A DNA stretch of 64,000 bases, taken from NCBI GenBank assembly GCA_009869945.1, contig WIXG01000222.1:1-64000 (forward strand), in the 5' to 3' direction. The stretch comes from Mesaphorura yosii (Eukaryota > Arthropoda > Collembola > Poduromorpha > Tullbergiidae). The translations under genes and the position numbers were made by a program. The notes under the pieces are model-generated. The model did not search any database. It worked only from the letters and a program-made list of their open reading frames with translations, and was not told the DNA's origin. This document shows, in pieces, positions 48,530 to 61,014 of this stretch; position 1 is the first letter of the stretch, and every line of letters starts with the position of its first letter.

Positions 48530-50295
48530 TCCCCATACAAGAGACTTAGCAAAAATGAAATCTTAATTTCTTGCCAATCGATCAGGTGACTACTTACTGC
48601 ATGCAAGTACGCTTTTTTACTGCATACTCCATATCTGGTGTGAAAGATTTACCAAAAATTAATGTCCTTTGTCAGGCATATACATTAGTCTGAATGTTTA
48701 CTACAGAACAGCAGGATACCTGCCACTTTACTGTGATATAGCTAACAAATATTTAGCAAGTCTTCACGAAGTGTACTGGTGAGCAAGCATTATCCGAAAC
48801 TATAATTCATCTTATCTAGACTCTTGAGGAAAGTAAAATATAATCATCAAATCAGTTAGGAATTCGGGTAGAAAGTCTTTGTAAATTTATTCACCTAAGA
48901 GGCAGGATCGCCACGTGAAGCAGACCCGAGTCCCAAATATGCCTGCTAATGAGATACTAGGCGCCCGTCGCCGACATGGGATCCCCAAATTTCTCTCCTT
49001 CCTCGTTTGTCGCACTTTGCCTGGCTATCGAGCCACTAGAAACATGCATGTAACCAAAACTAAATACTGTGCCTCCAATCCCAAATGCCAACTCAGGGAT
49101 ACCTAAGAACCTTGATCAGGGTTACCGGATTCGACGATGAAATGCAACCAATCCAACGCAGTACACAAACATCGTGCGGTAAATACAGTTGTAAATACAT
49201 GCTAGGTTATTCACAACGAACTATAGAGAAGGGATTCACGAGACAATTCTGCTTGCGTCTTGCGTTGTTGGTAGCCGCTGCGAGACTGAAGAAACCCTTA
49301 AAGGAACAAATTCACGGCCAGAGAGCACACAAACATTTACCTAATTATCTTTTATATAGTACGATAACCTAAGCTAATACAAAGACAAATGCTCTGAATG
49401 CCTGTGAAATCGGACGATGAATTGGAGCACATGAGTGAACAGGCATGTGGTGTAAGTTCAGTTGTAAATGTTCTCTGCTGTAATCATGAAATCGGTACTG
49501 CCAGTCAAGAATACCGAACCTTGTAATCACATTAAGCGCACCAGCCATACGAAGGAACATCAGTCTTGAATTTTGGCACGAAGAATTCCGTTCATGAAAT
49601 GGAAATCACCGTAACATGATAGTTTTAATACAAAGTTTCGTGATCTTCAATGTCATGAAAGGTACGCAAATAAATTGCATGACCTGTGCGTTGCACCGCG
49701 CAAATGTTAGCGTTTTAGGAACGGTGACCTCATAATTATCAATCAACATCTAAAAATCATGCATAAACTCATAAACTCACGAATATTCAGCTGTCCTTGG
49801 AAGATAAGATGGAATTCAACAAATTATATCTCTTTATTCTAATCAATCAGTGGGTATACATAGATTCTTCCCTCAGGAGTGACTGGAAATGAATTGCGAA
49901 TTATCAGATCGATTTACTCTAATAACTTAACCAGTTCAAAATTTCAGAAACAACACGAAGAATAATATCACTAAAACTCATTTACTCACTATGAAAGTGT
50001 TCATAGACTCAAGTCGCTCAAGTAAAATTTTAAACTCGATTTCATTAGTTCAGCAAGAATTCTACACAAAGAGGAAGGACAAATTTGATAAAAATGAACC
50101 GGGTACAGTAAAGGGTCGAAGAAGGATAACCCGTTATATATTTCATTCTTACTTTTATACTTCTATTCCAACTCATCATTTCAAAAAGGAATCGTAAACC
50201 TGCGATCACCGCACACTGCTACTAATTAGAATATAGGCTTAGTCATTTGTAGGACAGCGAGCTTTGAAGCGAGAATACATTATGGTGCACGTTAA
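48530..50295. other. Intergenic region between TRUB1 and OTUD5 (tail to tail)
   Basis: About 1.8 kb holding the 3' ends of both genes. The remaining open frames match no family, and no RNA gene or repeat was recognised. Confidence 0.6.
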
Positions 50296-52896
50296 TTATT
50301 CGCTGGTCTCCGGTTTCGATTCTGGTAGAGCGTCGTGTGACTTGGACTCACTTGAGGGTTCGGGAACTGCGCCAGGATGTTCATGACTTTTCTTCAAAGT
50401 ATCCAAGTACTCTTGTTGCGAGGCGGCAAGTACTTCCGCGATTATTCCGGCATCCTCCCACTCTGTCATGCCTTCATGTCATTAAAGAGAATTGCCAGTC
50501 AGCTGTCATTTAAACTTCTTAATCTTATAAATTTCGAGGTGATCCTTACCGAACATTTCAGGCGGCAACTGATTGATAAATGTAGGGGTTTCCAGTAATT
50601 GGAACGCATGCTCGGGGCTCCCAGGCGGGCTTACATTTAAACTAGCAGCTCCAAGTGTAGAGGATGGAACGGAATTAACACTGCAGGCCCCGCGACTGCT
50701 TCCTGGAACCGAAGGTGGCGGAGAATGACGTGAAGGGGAACTTCGGAACGCAACTTCGCCTCGGAATGGGGAACCAAGTGGAGATAAACTTCCGGCATGT
50801 GAACGAGGTCTTGGCGATCGTATTTCAGGGGCGGGAGATGTAACGGCTGTGGCCATGGCAGAAGAGCTGGAAGCATGCGGCGACCGCTATAAAGTAAAAA
50901 GGTAAGTGATGGCCAGTTGCATCTTCAAGAACTTTCAATACCTACCGCAACTCGAGTTCGTCGTTCATTATCTTTCAACCATTGAAGGTAACTCTCTCGA
51001 GCAATTTGCTCCTCCATAGCTTCACTTGTGGCCTCCCAATCGGTAGCTCGAACCTTATCCTCCAACATCGCCTACACCAGAGTAACATAAGGACGGTGGC
51101 ACATGAAGTAGTCATATCTGGACCTACACTACATCTACACATAAAAATCAGGTCGTACCTGTTCTATATGAAGTTGCTCACTTTGTATGGCTGCTTCAGT
51201 CAGCAAATTCTTGTCTGCCGAGCCTGGGAGATGTCCAGGTAGCCCCAGTCCCACCCCAACAGTTGGCTGTAATGATAACGACAAATTGTAAAAGTTCAGC
51301 AACTACAAGAAAAGATTGATGGACTGGACTAATTATTAATTTTACCTTATACGGATCAACAAGACTGTTGTAATGTATTCCTTTGTGATAGGAAAGGCGA
51401 ATTGGTGCATTGTCCGTTTGAGGTGTCCCATGAAATGTATTTATCGGCTCTGACGATCGTGATAGTTTAATAAGTTAATAAGAATGCGACGATAATGAAT
51501 TTGGTGTTTTGAAAAATATAATTCCCCACCTGTACTATAGCAGAAAACTTCAATCGTGCGGTTGTACATTTCACTTAGGGCTTGAATTTCGATATGATTT
51601 CCATGCACGTGCTCCAGTCGTTTTCTGTTTACATAATGGTTAAAGTCTTCGGTAACGTACTGAGAGAAGTAATCACGATTCTTCGCCTAATTTAAACACA
51701 TAACGTTTTAGTATTTTCAATTTTCAAGAAAGAATTTCGTTTAATTATTTTACTTACAATGTAATCCATGCAGTGTCTACGCACGACGGAGTGCATGTCC
51801 TGATCACCATAAACCTGATCTGCAACAGCTCTGAACAAACAAGCTCCATCTTCTCCCATAGACTTTATAATCAGGCCTTTCTTACGAAGTTTCTTCTCAA
51901 ATCGACGTTCTCTCTACAGGCAAACAACACTTAACGGTTAAACATGAAAATAATGCAAGTCAAACCAAATGACTTTATCGACATGTCGAAATCAAGATCG
52001 TTTCGGATCAGTACGAGGTACCTCATTTAGCTCTTCTTCGGTCATCTGGTTTTCAGGAGTCGGTCGGGATTCGTATTCGTCCTCAGAATTGCACCCATTA
52101 GCTTCTGAACTGCTTCCGGGTGTCGGTCCAGCCGTCTCTGCAGGTGCGTTCACTGTTGCTGGAGAAGTACTTGTGTTCGGAGAGACCGTGTTAGAACGAT
52201 CTCGGTCAACTCTTCGCTTAACACGCATTGATCTGAAATATAAAATATCGAAATCAAAATTATTTGTCACTAAAACACTAAAAGCAATCAACTTTCTTCA
52301 AATTTGACTAAGTTGCAAGCTTCAAAACGTGATAATTGATAAGATACAATTACTCGGACACGAAGTATTCGTATCCCACGTGAGAAATTTATAAGAAAAT
52401 TATAAGCCAATACCTCATTGGTGATACGCGAAGGCGTCGTTTTCCATGTGAGCAACCGGGCTCCATGTCATAGACTGACTGACTTGACCTTGCATCATCT
52501 CTGGAGCTCGTAAGCGCTAGCCCATGCGAAAGTGAATGACTTTGGCTGTGATTATGAGACCATAAAGAAGGCGCTGATGACAGACTCGCTCCAAATACTC
52601 GGTCAGTTCCCAGCGATAAATTGTCCGGCTGTCCAAAAATTAAGAACCAAGATTCATTCGTTTCATTTTCAATACCATACACATTGAGTTCACAATTCCA
52701 ATTACTGAAGTATTTTAATATTCTAACGTCGTTGAGTTAATCAGTTTACCTGCAACGGTGGCAACGCTATAGGATGAGAATGTTGACCAGAATGATGAGC
52801 ATTTTCCACTTCCACACTACTGCAGCTGCTGCTGTTAGCAGCCACTGCGGAGCCCTTCGCACACCCCACATTTTTCTTGTTTGGTAGGATGGTCAT
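50296..52896 (-). CDS. OTUD5: OTU-domain deubiquitinase OTUD5 (DUBA)
   Basis: Ten exons: 52896-52750, 52628-52414, 52232-52022, 51913-51758, 51686-51530, 51449-51346, 51266-51159, 51071-50946, 50886-50550, 50471-50296; 578 residues (human 571). OTUD5 removes ubiquitin chains from signalling and chromatin regulators. The start MTILPNKK matches human MTILPKKK. NSEDEYE is the region of the activating phosphoserine in the human enzyme. The OTU core [19 protein letters not shown] gives catalytic D213 and C216; [11 protein letters not shown] gives H321. Then come [26 protein letters not shown] and [13 protein letters not shown], a Ser/Pro-rich linker, and the ubiquitin-binding C-terminal helix with [16 protein letters not shown]. 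All key residues are present, so it should be active. Confidence 0.96.
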
Positions 52897-55800
52897 TTGT
52901 TGATAGTTTGCTTTAATTAGACGTTCGATGCTATTTCCAGTAACCTAGGATGTAAGACATGAAATAGACCAATTAAGAAATTTTGAGCTAAGTACAAAAC
53001 GCATATATGAGTTCTGAAGGCCACTTGTATGTATGTATTTCATGTGTAGGCCATGAAGAACGCGAGCGGAGATCCCGCCGCTCAGGTCACAAATGGACCC
53101 ATCCTGAAGGCCATTTAATGGGTGTGTGCATTCTAACTGATTGTTGATCATACGATGCCAGTCAAGGCTTTGGCTCTGTACGAGTTTAGGGAGAAAACAG
53201 GGACGTCAGTCTGCCTTGGACTTACTTGAATTAATTCTCTGACCAGCAGAGAAAATAATTATAGGCACGCACTGGAAATCCACAGAACAAAATTAAATGA
53301 AAATTAATAGGTCTAAGTTTGGAATGCGATGGGCATTCCTGCGTCACAACAGTTGGTTGTAGTATTTTGATATAGAGTTACCTGGAGATATTCCTGTCGA
53401 AATATGAGTCACTACTTAATTTTTTGTCTTGATTGTAGATTCTGGAACTAATTCTCAGGTTCGTTGTTGACCTTTTTTGTTCTTCGGAGTCCATGAATGG
53501 GAAGTTTCTGCGAATGGTGCAACATATCGTAAATTCGTGACCAACAGCACACATGTTAACTTCAGCACATGAAATGAAAGAAACATAAAAAACAATAACA
53601 TGAGGAAACAGCTCTGCAAGTCCACATTGCCTAGAACCACCCCACTCTGTCAGACCACACGATCCCCAAGACCATTTGCAATTCGTTGTTCGTGAGAATT
53701 GAAGTACATCACGTCTCTCCTGGTAAACATACCCCGGGTTCCATCTGTGCCTGTACACGTAAACATTTGCAACTATTTCTGCAAAAGCGAGAAGAAACGT
53801 CCGAGTCTTTGACTCCAGATTGCCAAGTACGTCATCGTTGTACATGGCAATCAATGGGGCCAATGTCTTCATGTACAAATGAGCTCCCTTGTTGTTAAGT
53901 CTGCGAACGAGTACTGTCGCTTAGATGCATCAATGTAATCAAGGAAATCTGATTCGGCAATTACATGTCTAGTGCCTTTTGGACCTTTTGACCGTGGCAA
54001 AGTAACTCTTAATAGCTTCATTGACGAAGTAATCGTGTGCACGACTTTGTTTCGGGTAAATCTTTCGCGTGCCGTTGATGCTCATTAGTTTGGTCCGTTG
54101 TCTTATTCGGCATGTACGCTTAATTGGTTAGAGCGCTGGCGTCTAGTAACCATTCCATGTCTCAACCGTTCCTAGAAATCTCAGTTACCTTTGAACTTTA
54201 TAATGACTCCGATTGTTCCAAATATTGATCAAACTAACCCACTAACTATGGTCCAGACTCTCTCTGGCTCTGGTGTGGATAATTGGTGTAGACGAACCAT
54301 GAGTAGTGTTTCGGCCTCAAGGTCTGCTTTCTCCTGGTAATTAAACTTGGAGAAAATAAACTAAGGGCTGCATTTTACGTTTACTCGTACTACTTTGAGC
54401 ACGCGGAAAAAAATTTAACTTATCATCAAATACGCTGGACAAAAAATTCAAACAGACCATGGTTTGCTCTTTTATTTCACCACAGTTGTGCTGCAATTAA
54501 ACAATGAGAAGCAATTCTTGGTCGAAGACTTTCTTAAATTGGAACGGTTTTCACAACTCCTTCCCTGCTACCGCCTCGACTGCATCTCCGAACCAATTTC
54601 GGTGCCTTTGTTGTTCTAAATAATAACATGTATTGAGGCGGCATGAGACAACTGAAATCGAATTATCCAAGCGCACACTGAAGATGATCTTTTAAATCAG
54701 TTTATTGATCAGTCAGGTTTCGTTTCAGTTCAGTTCTTCTGATCTCCAGACTGCCGCTTTTCCATTGTAGCTAACGTGTGACTCGTACACGAAAAAAGCT
54801 TCAATGAAGGCCAATAACAAGTAAACACATTTTCCTTGTTTGCGTTGAATTCCACGATGACAGATCGGAGTCATAAAGGTTGAAAAGAAAGTAATTAAAG
54901 CTGTTTATAAGCGGTGCGGTGTAATTGTATTTGAATCTCTCATGGTCAAACTTAAATTAGCATTTTCATTTTTTAGCATTAGCTAAAATGGTTCACTAGT
55001 AACGTGGTGCTGATGAAGCCATGACTGTCTCATACTAATTGCCAATTGCCGAATGATCAGCAAAGTGGCGTCAATATATGCTGTTCGTGATCGCATGCGC
55101 GGCAGTCTCTGCAACCCGTATGAAATGGTATGGCTTGGATTAGCGATGAACGCTTGACAAAGTGAGAGAACCTGAGACGGCCAGATTCTGATGTCACGGA
55201 CACAGTGTCACAGGTACACACGATGTGGATAGTAAAATAAATCTTTCTATTCCACGACTGACCACGATCATTGCCAGTCGCAATCGTCCATTAGGATGGA
55301 TCATGATCATCGTCCCACGCTTTAAAAATCGAAAAAGATCACGCTATCGTATGCAGCGGAATCCCGCGTGTTTGACCCGAGGTTTGCTGAGACGTAATTT
55401 CATTAACGTAACCTCGAATCGTGCTGGATTATGGCATATCTACCACCAAGTTCCTTTAAACTTCAACAACGATACCTGGTGTATGTTCGGCAGTAATAAG
55501 TCATTAGCACCTGTACCACGAGCCAGTGGTCCGTATTTATAAACGAATAGTTTCAGCGGCAGCCAAAACAAGCATCATATTTTCACAAATTGTGTTTTGA
55601 TATCCACAGGAGCGCTACTCATGGAGTGGAACCATACTCATTATCTGTAATGTTCGTATTAAATTTTTCCAGGCCTGCTGTTCATTTAAAGGCGGTTGGC
55701 AAGAGGCTGACAAGATCAACACACGGTGCACTGCTGTGATCACCAGCGTGGCTCTTCGTCACTCAGCCCGGCTAGTTATGTTGCAATGTAATGAAAAGTT

Positions 55801-56985
55801 ACTCGTAGTGGTGCTTTTTAATATGTGACATCAAATTATGTTACATAACATTACATGTGCCGTATTTATGTTTTGCTAATGCTATGCGCATATCGCCGGA
55901 CTCGTAACAGCCGTGATAAAATATCAACCAGTCAAAGTTCAAAACCATCTCACCTCCATTTCACCGTCCAAGCACACAACACAACCATGTACATGATCCA
56001 GCAACGGGTACGAACTGTGATGAGAGCAATTAAATATCCCACATGATAAAGTCTTATACCAAGACAATCATTGAAGATGTCCGAAGAAGTGGTTTAATTT
56101 AGTCAGCAGTTCACACATCTCGATAGGAAGAGGAAGGCAAGTTAGCTGACGGTGTAAATTCTGGAACATTTGAGAAATTTAGCGTCTCTTACGTGGGCAT
56201 CTTTATGAAAATTTGCTGACCATCATTGCACTGAGTTTTGTCAGCCTCGTGAGGGAAAGTTGTACCAAGGTAAGTTGTTAAATATGACCTCGGCATGGCA
56301 TACTAGTTTCTGTGTTACTTTGAAAGCTGGCCAAAATGTCAAGAAGCTCGGTCCTAAAAGTTCATTCCCATTCCAGGCAGGCTCACAGAGAAATCTTATG
56401 CAATTCCTTGTGAACAGTTTCTATTCTTTGACTCTGGAGGGTTCAGTGTCACAAATTAAGTTTCTTAGCTTTGTGGTGCCCGGCTTAAATGAAATAGGCT
56501 ATTTGTATTTTGTTGTAGTACGAATTGTAGTTAGTTACGAAGTTATTTGTGAAACTACTCTTTTGAGCTTTGACTTCATACACGATTGACAGCAGTTCTT
56601 GTATACTCACGACGACCTTGCTTTTTTACGCTTACCCGATTACGCTACGCTGCAAGCTAAAGTACTTGATGAAGCAGAAAACTATAAACCTCATTTAATA
56701 TTATTTAACTTCACGAAATAGCGTGCTCTTGATTACGGTAGGTGTTCTGAGAGATCCGAGGTACTTATGTGCCTGCAACACTGCTGTTCAACGTCTGATT
56801 GAACTAGTGCAGCCGTATTCAAATTCAGAGCAGCTTCTTTGAACTTCATTGAACAGTGTGGGCAAATCCACAGCAGACGAAAATTTCGGATTTGGGATTT
56901 CGAGGTAAAGACTTAATTCAATCACGTTAGTTCAGATCCTCACGACATCCCGACTTAGTTTGGACTTATTGTGCGCAGTTTCAAG
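52897..56985. other. Gene-poor region between OTUD5 and AMDHD1
   Basis: About 4.1 kb containing the promoters of both flanking, divergent genes and a tRNA-like relic. A 166-codon open frame on the minus strand (53878-53378) is the longest unexplained one, but has no recognisable domain. Confidence 0.5.
54112..54180 (+). pseudogene. tRNA-Thr-like relic
   Basis: GCTTAATTGGTTAGAGCG is a good A box and D arm. TCTAGTAA is the anticodon loop of tRNA-Thr(AGT), closed here by only three pairs (TGG/CCA). No T arm with a proper B box follows, and the acceptor ends do not pair. This is a decayed tRNA gene or the head of a tRNA-derived short retroposon. Confidence 0.4.
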
Positions 56986-58843
56986 ATGGCTGAACCAATG
57001 CAACTCCTGATTCACTCGGCAAAGCAGGTTGTTCAAGTCACGAATGAGAATGAACGCGTTCTTGTGGGAAATCAAATGAAAAACATCAAACTTCTCAATG
57101 CCAAGCCAGAAGACGGACTGTCCATCGTTGTTGATAAGTAAGTTGCACTTGACCATTAAATTTCTGTTCAACTGAATGAGAAGATTGTAGAAGTCTTCTC
57201 TCATTTCGAAAACCTTAAAAGTCTCAAGTTTCCCGACCTCATTTTAATGTCAGGAAGGGAACCATCGTCGCCGTGGGTTATGACAGCGAGATTAGTCAGC
57301 GATTCCGAAATGTGACATTTGAGAGACGCATCGATGCGTCGGACTTTTGCATTCTGCCTGGCTTTATCGATGCTCACACACATCCAGTTTGGGCCGGGGA
57401 CCGGGTCCACGAGTTCCGTATGAAGGTGTGTCAAAGCATGTTAACAATATCCTACGTCTACTATGATTGACCTCGGTAATTCTCAGCTCGCTGGAAAATC
57501 CTACATGGAGATCCATAACGCTGGTGGTGGCATTCACCTGACCGTCGAGCACACGCGACGGGCCACGGAAGAGGATCTTTTCTTCTCGTTAAGAGACCGC
57601 CTGCTTCGCATGCTTCGCTCCGGTACAACTGTGGTCGAGTGTAAGTCAGGCTACGGACTCACCACGGAAGCTGAGATGAAATTGCTGCGGGTACTGGAGC
57701 GTGCCAAACGAGAGTTGACTTTTGTGGACATTTCAACAACTTACTGCGGTGCTCACGCTATTCCAAAGTTAGTATCCTGTGTAACCCCTTCACTATTCAG
57801 CCCCTTTAAATGTCAATGGCAATTAATTACGATCGAAAGTTGACAAAACAAAAGAAAAACATGATACAGGTGATTTCACCCTTTTGACTTATTCAGGGAC
57901 ATGACAGAAGACTTGACAACCAAAATGATACTTGAAGAACAGCTGCCTGAAATCTCGAGAGCAATTCGACTTGGAGAAATTTCAGTGGACAACATTGACG
58001 TGTTTTGTGAAAAGGACGTGTTTGGAGTTGAAAACACAAAGAAGATTTTGCTGCAAGGCAAAGCGATGGGTTTTCGCTTGAATTTCCACGCCGACGAAAT
58101 CCACGCAATCGGAGGGTCAGAGGTAAGTCATTAATATTGACGGACACGTAGTGATTTAAACCTGCACCGCAAACCTGTCACTTCGTAGATGGGCGTTGAA
58201 ATAAAGGCCGATGCAATCAGTCATTTGGAACACATCTCGGACAAGACCATTGACGACATGGCTCGCAGTGGAAGTGTAGCCGTTATGCTGCCCACCACAG
58301 CGTACATTTTGAAACTCGACGCTCCTCCTGTTCGCAAGTTAATCGAAGCTGGAGTGCCCGTTGCTCTTGGATCTGACTTCAACCCGAATGCATTCTGCTT
58401 AGCAATGGTAGGCTACTGATTTTAAGTCTAAAGTATTTCATTCCAACCTGGAAAAGCTTTTTAACTACGTGACATCGGCCAAGTTCCTTCCAAAATTTAT
58501 GCAATGTGTTTTAGCCTGTTGTGATGCATTTGGCCTGTATTCTGTTCCGAATGAGTCTGGAAGAGGCTCTTGTAGCTAGCACTATCAATGCGGCGGCATC
58601 TTTGGGATTGTCTGCCACGCATGGATCCATTGAACCGGGAAAAAAAGCAGATCTTGTACTCCTCGATGTTCCAACGTAAGTCAGCGTTAAGTACGTGATT
58701 CGTAAAATTATGAATTTTCTCATTTCTTTCATGGCGTTCACAGATGGGAACATTTGATCTACCAGTTTGGAGAACACGATAACCTGATTCAAATGGTGAT
58801 TAAAGACGGAGTCGTCTCATATGACAAGTCACCAAGTAAATAA
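56986..58843 (+). CDS. AMDHD1: Imidazolonepropionase (amidohydrolase domain-containing 1)
   Basis: Seven exons: 56986-57137, 57254-57425, 57487-57767, 57897-58122, 58189-58407, 58515-58675, 58744-58843; 436 residues (human 426). The enzyme hydrolyses 4-imidazolone-5-propanoate to N-formimino-L-glutamate, the third step of histidine breakdown. Amidohydrolase landmarks are all present: the metal pair H92/H94 in GFIDAHTHPVWAG, the substrate block AGGGIHLTVEHTR, GTTVVECKSGYGL, H266 and E269 in NFHADEIH, and D340 in LGSDFNPNA. It ends with WEHLIYQFG like the human protein. The first ATG fits, with IHSAKQVV aligning to the family N-terminus. An AATAAA overlaps the stop codon, which suggests a very short 3' end or another signal further on. 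Confidence 0.96.
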
Positions 58844-59385
58844 AGTGCAGACACAGCAGGTGGCCAATGAACAAACGAACAGTACTTCCTTCATTTGCTG
58901 CCTTTGACCAATCACCAACAAATACTTATTTTTGGCTAACGATTCGATGTAAAAATTTTAATCAAAACGGTGATTAGTCAATTAAAATAATTCACCTTAA
59001 GAATTTCCATGCCGCAAAATTTATGACTGCAAAGTCTTTCAGGAGGAATTGCATTTTGTGATAATTTCCACACGTATGCATGCCACAACGAGGACGGATG
59101 TTTTTCTACCATGTCGGTCACCCCAAACGACAAATCAGAGTGATGATTCCGATACTGTACATTCGCAAATTGCCGACGTGGTACCCGTTGGGGGAGATCC
59201 CAATGAATGGGCAGGAAATGGCTCCATGAATGGTACAGCTTATATACAGTCTGACAAAATGAAATGGCCCCTTTCGAAAATTCGTAACTTAAGCCCTGCA
59301 AAACTTCCCAGGTTGTCGTTATCTAGGCTAATATACTCGCGACTGAGTCCTAAATAAGTACACACAATTTTAGAAAATTCGGAGA
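58844..59385. other. Downstream of AMDHD1, no gene seen
   Basis: About 540 bases with a 102-codon frame that matches nothing. It lies next to transposon debris and may be part of it. Confidence 0.5.
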
Positions 59386-59800
59386 TCAGGTAAGATTTTT
59401 ATTCAGTATAATACAAAGAGGTAGGTAATTTTGGTGTAAAATTGAAATGGCCGTCATTGAAATTTTGCGTAGCGTTGTTTTGCCAAAAAATGAGAAGCCA
59501 GCCGAAATCATCAGGGCACCTCCGCCTGAGTGCTGTTTCGAAAATATTCGTTCTTCTTTTCGGAAATCATGCCAATAGCACGCGAAACCATCTGGACCCT
59601 CCAAATTGAACTTCTTTTCGTCGCTGAAGACAACATGTTTCCACTCATTGTTCCATCCAACTTTGTCACGAGCCCAATCAACTCTTTTCTGTTTATGGGT
59701 GTTGTTGAGTGGAGGTTTTTTTTAATTTCTTTAATTTGAGGTTGGAATTGTACTTTCGCGCGTTGTCCACGGTTTGTCGAGTGACACATATTTAAACACA
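59386..59800 (-). mobile_element. Truncated Tc1/mariner transposase fragment
   Basis: Read on the minus strand, the middle of a Tc1-type transposase is visible. WARDKVGWNNEWKHVVFSDE holds the first catalytic aspartate, followed by KKFNLEGPDG, YWHDFRKEERIFSKQHSGGG and FGKTTLRKI. The upstream part (SRQTV... with a lysine-rich run) is in another frame, past a stop codon, so there is at least one frameshift. The frame stops soon after, and the second aspartate and the third catalytic residue are missing. Terminal inverted repeats were not found. A dead, truncated copy. Confidence 0.8.
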
Positions 59801-60073
59801 AAAATCGATTCTGTGCGCCACGCGACCTAGGTAATCCACTTTGTCCTCCCCCTTGTAGTCTTCGACAACATTTTTCAATTGCTGAGCAGCCTTTCTGTAT
59901 TTGGCCCGTCCAGATGTCTTCAACTTCGCAACATCACGCTTCATTGTGTCGGTTGGATCTAGGCAGTGGTTGTGATTGCCAGAGTTGTACATAATTTCGG
60001 ACACTTCGATGTTAGTGTGCATTCTTGCCAAGCAGCCCTCTCTCCGATTCACGCAGCGCCAAATCTTCTTCAA
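59792..60073 (-). pseudogene. FLYWCH zinc finger fused to a MULE-transposase tail (internally deleted)
   Basis: A 93-codon frame. Residues 3-37 carry a FLYWCH-type zinc finger core (WRC, then C, ARMHTN and HNH). It is followed directly by SGRAKYRKAAQQLKNVVEDY and YLGRVAHRIDF, the last segment of FLYWCH-MULE proteins. In intact relatives a transposase-like MULE domain of several hundred residues lies between these parts, so the copy looks internally deleted. It abuts a Tc1 fragment on one side and an oppositely oriented piece of the same family on the other. Confidence 0.6.
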
Positions 60074-60412
60074 AGATATCGAGATGATCCCACGTTTGCG
60101 TTGGATATGAAGCTACTTACATCGCTCGCATTTATCCCACCAGCCATTCCATGCTAAGTGCCGCCCATCCAACTGTTTTCAAGCTAGTAGACTGCATCAA
60201 GAAGCAACAAGAACTGTCCAGAGCGAGAATTGAACAAATTGGCGCATGCGTGGCTGGAATTCTGAGTCGAGAACAGTACAGAGTTAGCGCTGCACGTCTC
60301 AAGACTGCCGTACGAAGTAGATGACGATGACGACTTTGCTGTTCCTGCTGCGAAAGCGAAATTGCTCGAGTATTTGCGTGGTGTGGCTCACAATATCGAA
60401 TTCAGCATCTAA
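60074..60412 (+). pseudogene. C-terminal fragment of a FLYWCH-MULE transposase, frameshifted
   Basis: Three pieces in different frames line up with the end of FLYWCH-MULE proteins. The first is YRDDPTFALDMKLLTSLAF. The second is AHPTVFKLVDCIKKQQELSR with YRVSAARLK. The third is LLEYLRGVAHNIEFSI, ending at a stop at 60410-60412. Two frameshifts mark it as dead. Its final segment corresponds to that of the minus-strand fragment next to it, so the two are separate pieces lying head to head. Confidence 0.6.
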
Positions 60413-60494
60413 TCATGTAAAAAAATGACTCCGAACCGAACATTCACACGTATAAATTAGTTTATATTTTCTGTTTATTAAACGCCCCACAATT

Positions 60495-60625
60495 GCGACG
60501 GGTACCCAATCTAATGGGTAGCAGGGGTTGCAAACACATCGGGTACCAAAATTCGCGGGTGATAAATCCCATGGGTAGCAAAACGTGTAGTGGCAATCGC
60601 GATGGGTAGCAAAATTCGGGCAGCT
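60495..60625. repeat. Degenerate tandem array of GGGTAGCAAAA-like units
   Basis: About six copies of a core resembling ATGGGTAGCAAAATTCG recur at 15-35-base intervals (GGGTACC, GGGTAGC, GGGTACCAAAATTCG, GGGTGATAAAT, GGGTAGCAAAACG, GGGTAGCAAAATTCG). It follows the FLYWCH-MULE fragment and may be its terminal or subterminal repeat. Confidence 0.65.
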
Positions 60626-61014
60626 TTCTTCATGGAATCTACTGACGGCACCGCCCATTTTCGAGGATCTGTGCTCTCAGTCTGAAACTGGAAGGCCTGA
60701 AGCTCACTTCAGTTAAGCAGCTGCGAACTGAAGGGGAAGTGGAAACTGTTTGAACTGAATATTTCGAATACGCATATTCACTGAGCTGAAGCAGTTGAAG
60801 AAATGTTTTCACAAGAAATTACTCAGTTGAAATGAGAGTAGAGGCGAGAGATGAACGATTTGCCAGCAATAAGAAATTCGTCAAAAAAATTACAATAGAC
60901 TATACAATCTCGTTTGACTCCGCGGCTTCCTAACGGACAACAAAGCATTCGTCGTGAACTTTAATCATTAAAAGTAAACTACATATTAGCATAGGAAGTA
61001 GGAATTTCACAAAA

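Noticed and set aside
51992..52307. Long plus-strand frame opposite OTUD5 exon 3
   Set aside because: It is the antisense shadow of the Ser/Thr-rich OTUD5 exon, whose minus-strand reading fits the family.
53378..53878. A 166-codon minus-strand open frame upstream of OTUD5
   Set aside because: Rich in Cys and Trp, with no recognised motif and no splice partner that gives a known protein. It could be chance in a long non-coding stretch. RNA-seq would settle it.
55225..55542. A 105-codon plus-strand frame between OTUD5 and AMDHD1
   Set aside because: Arg/Asn-rich with no recognisable motif and no exon partners.
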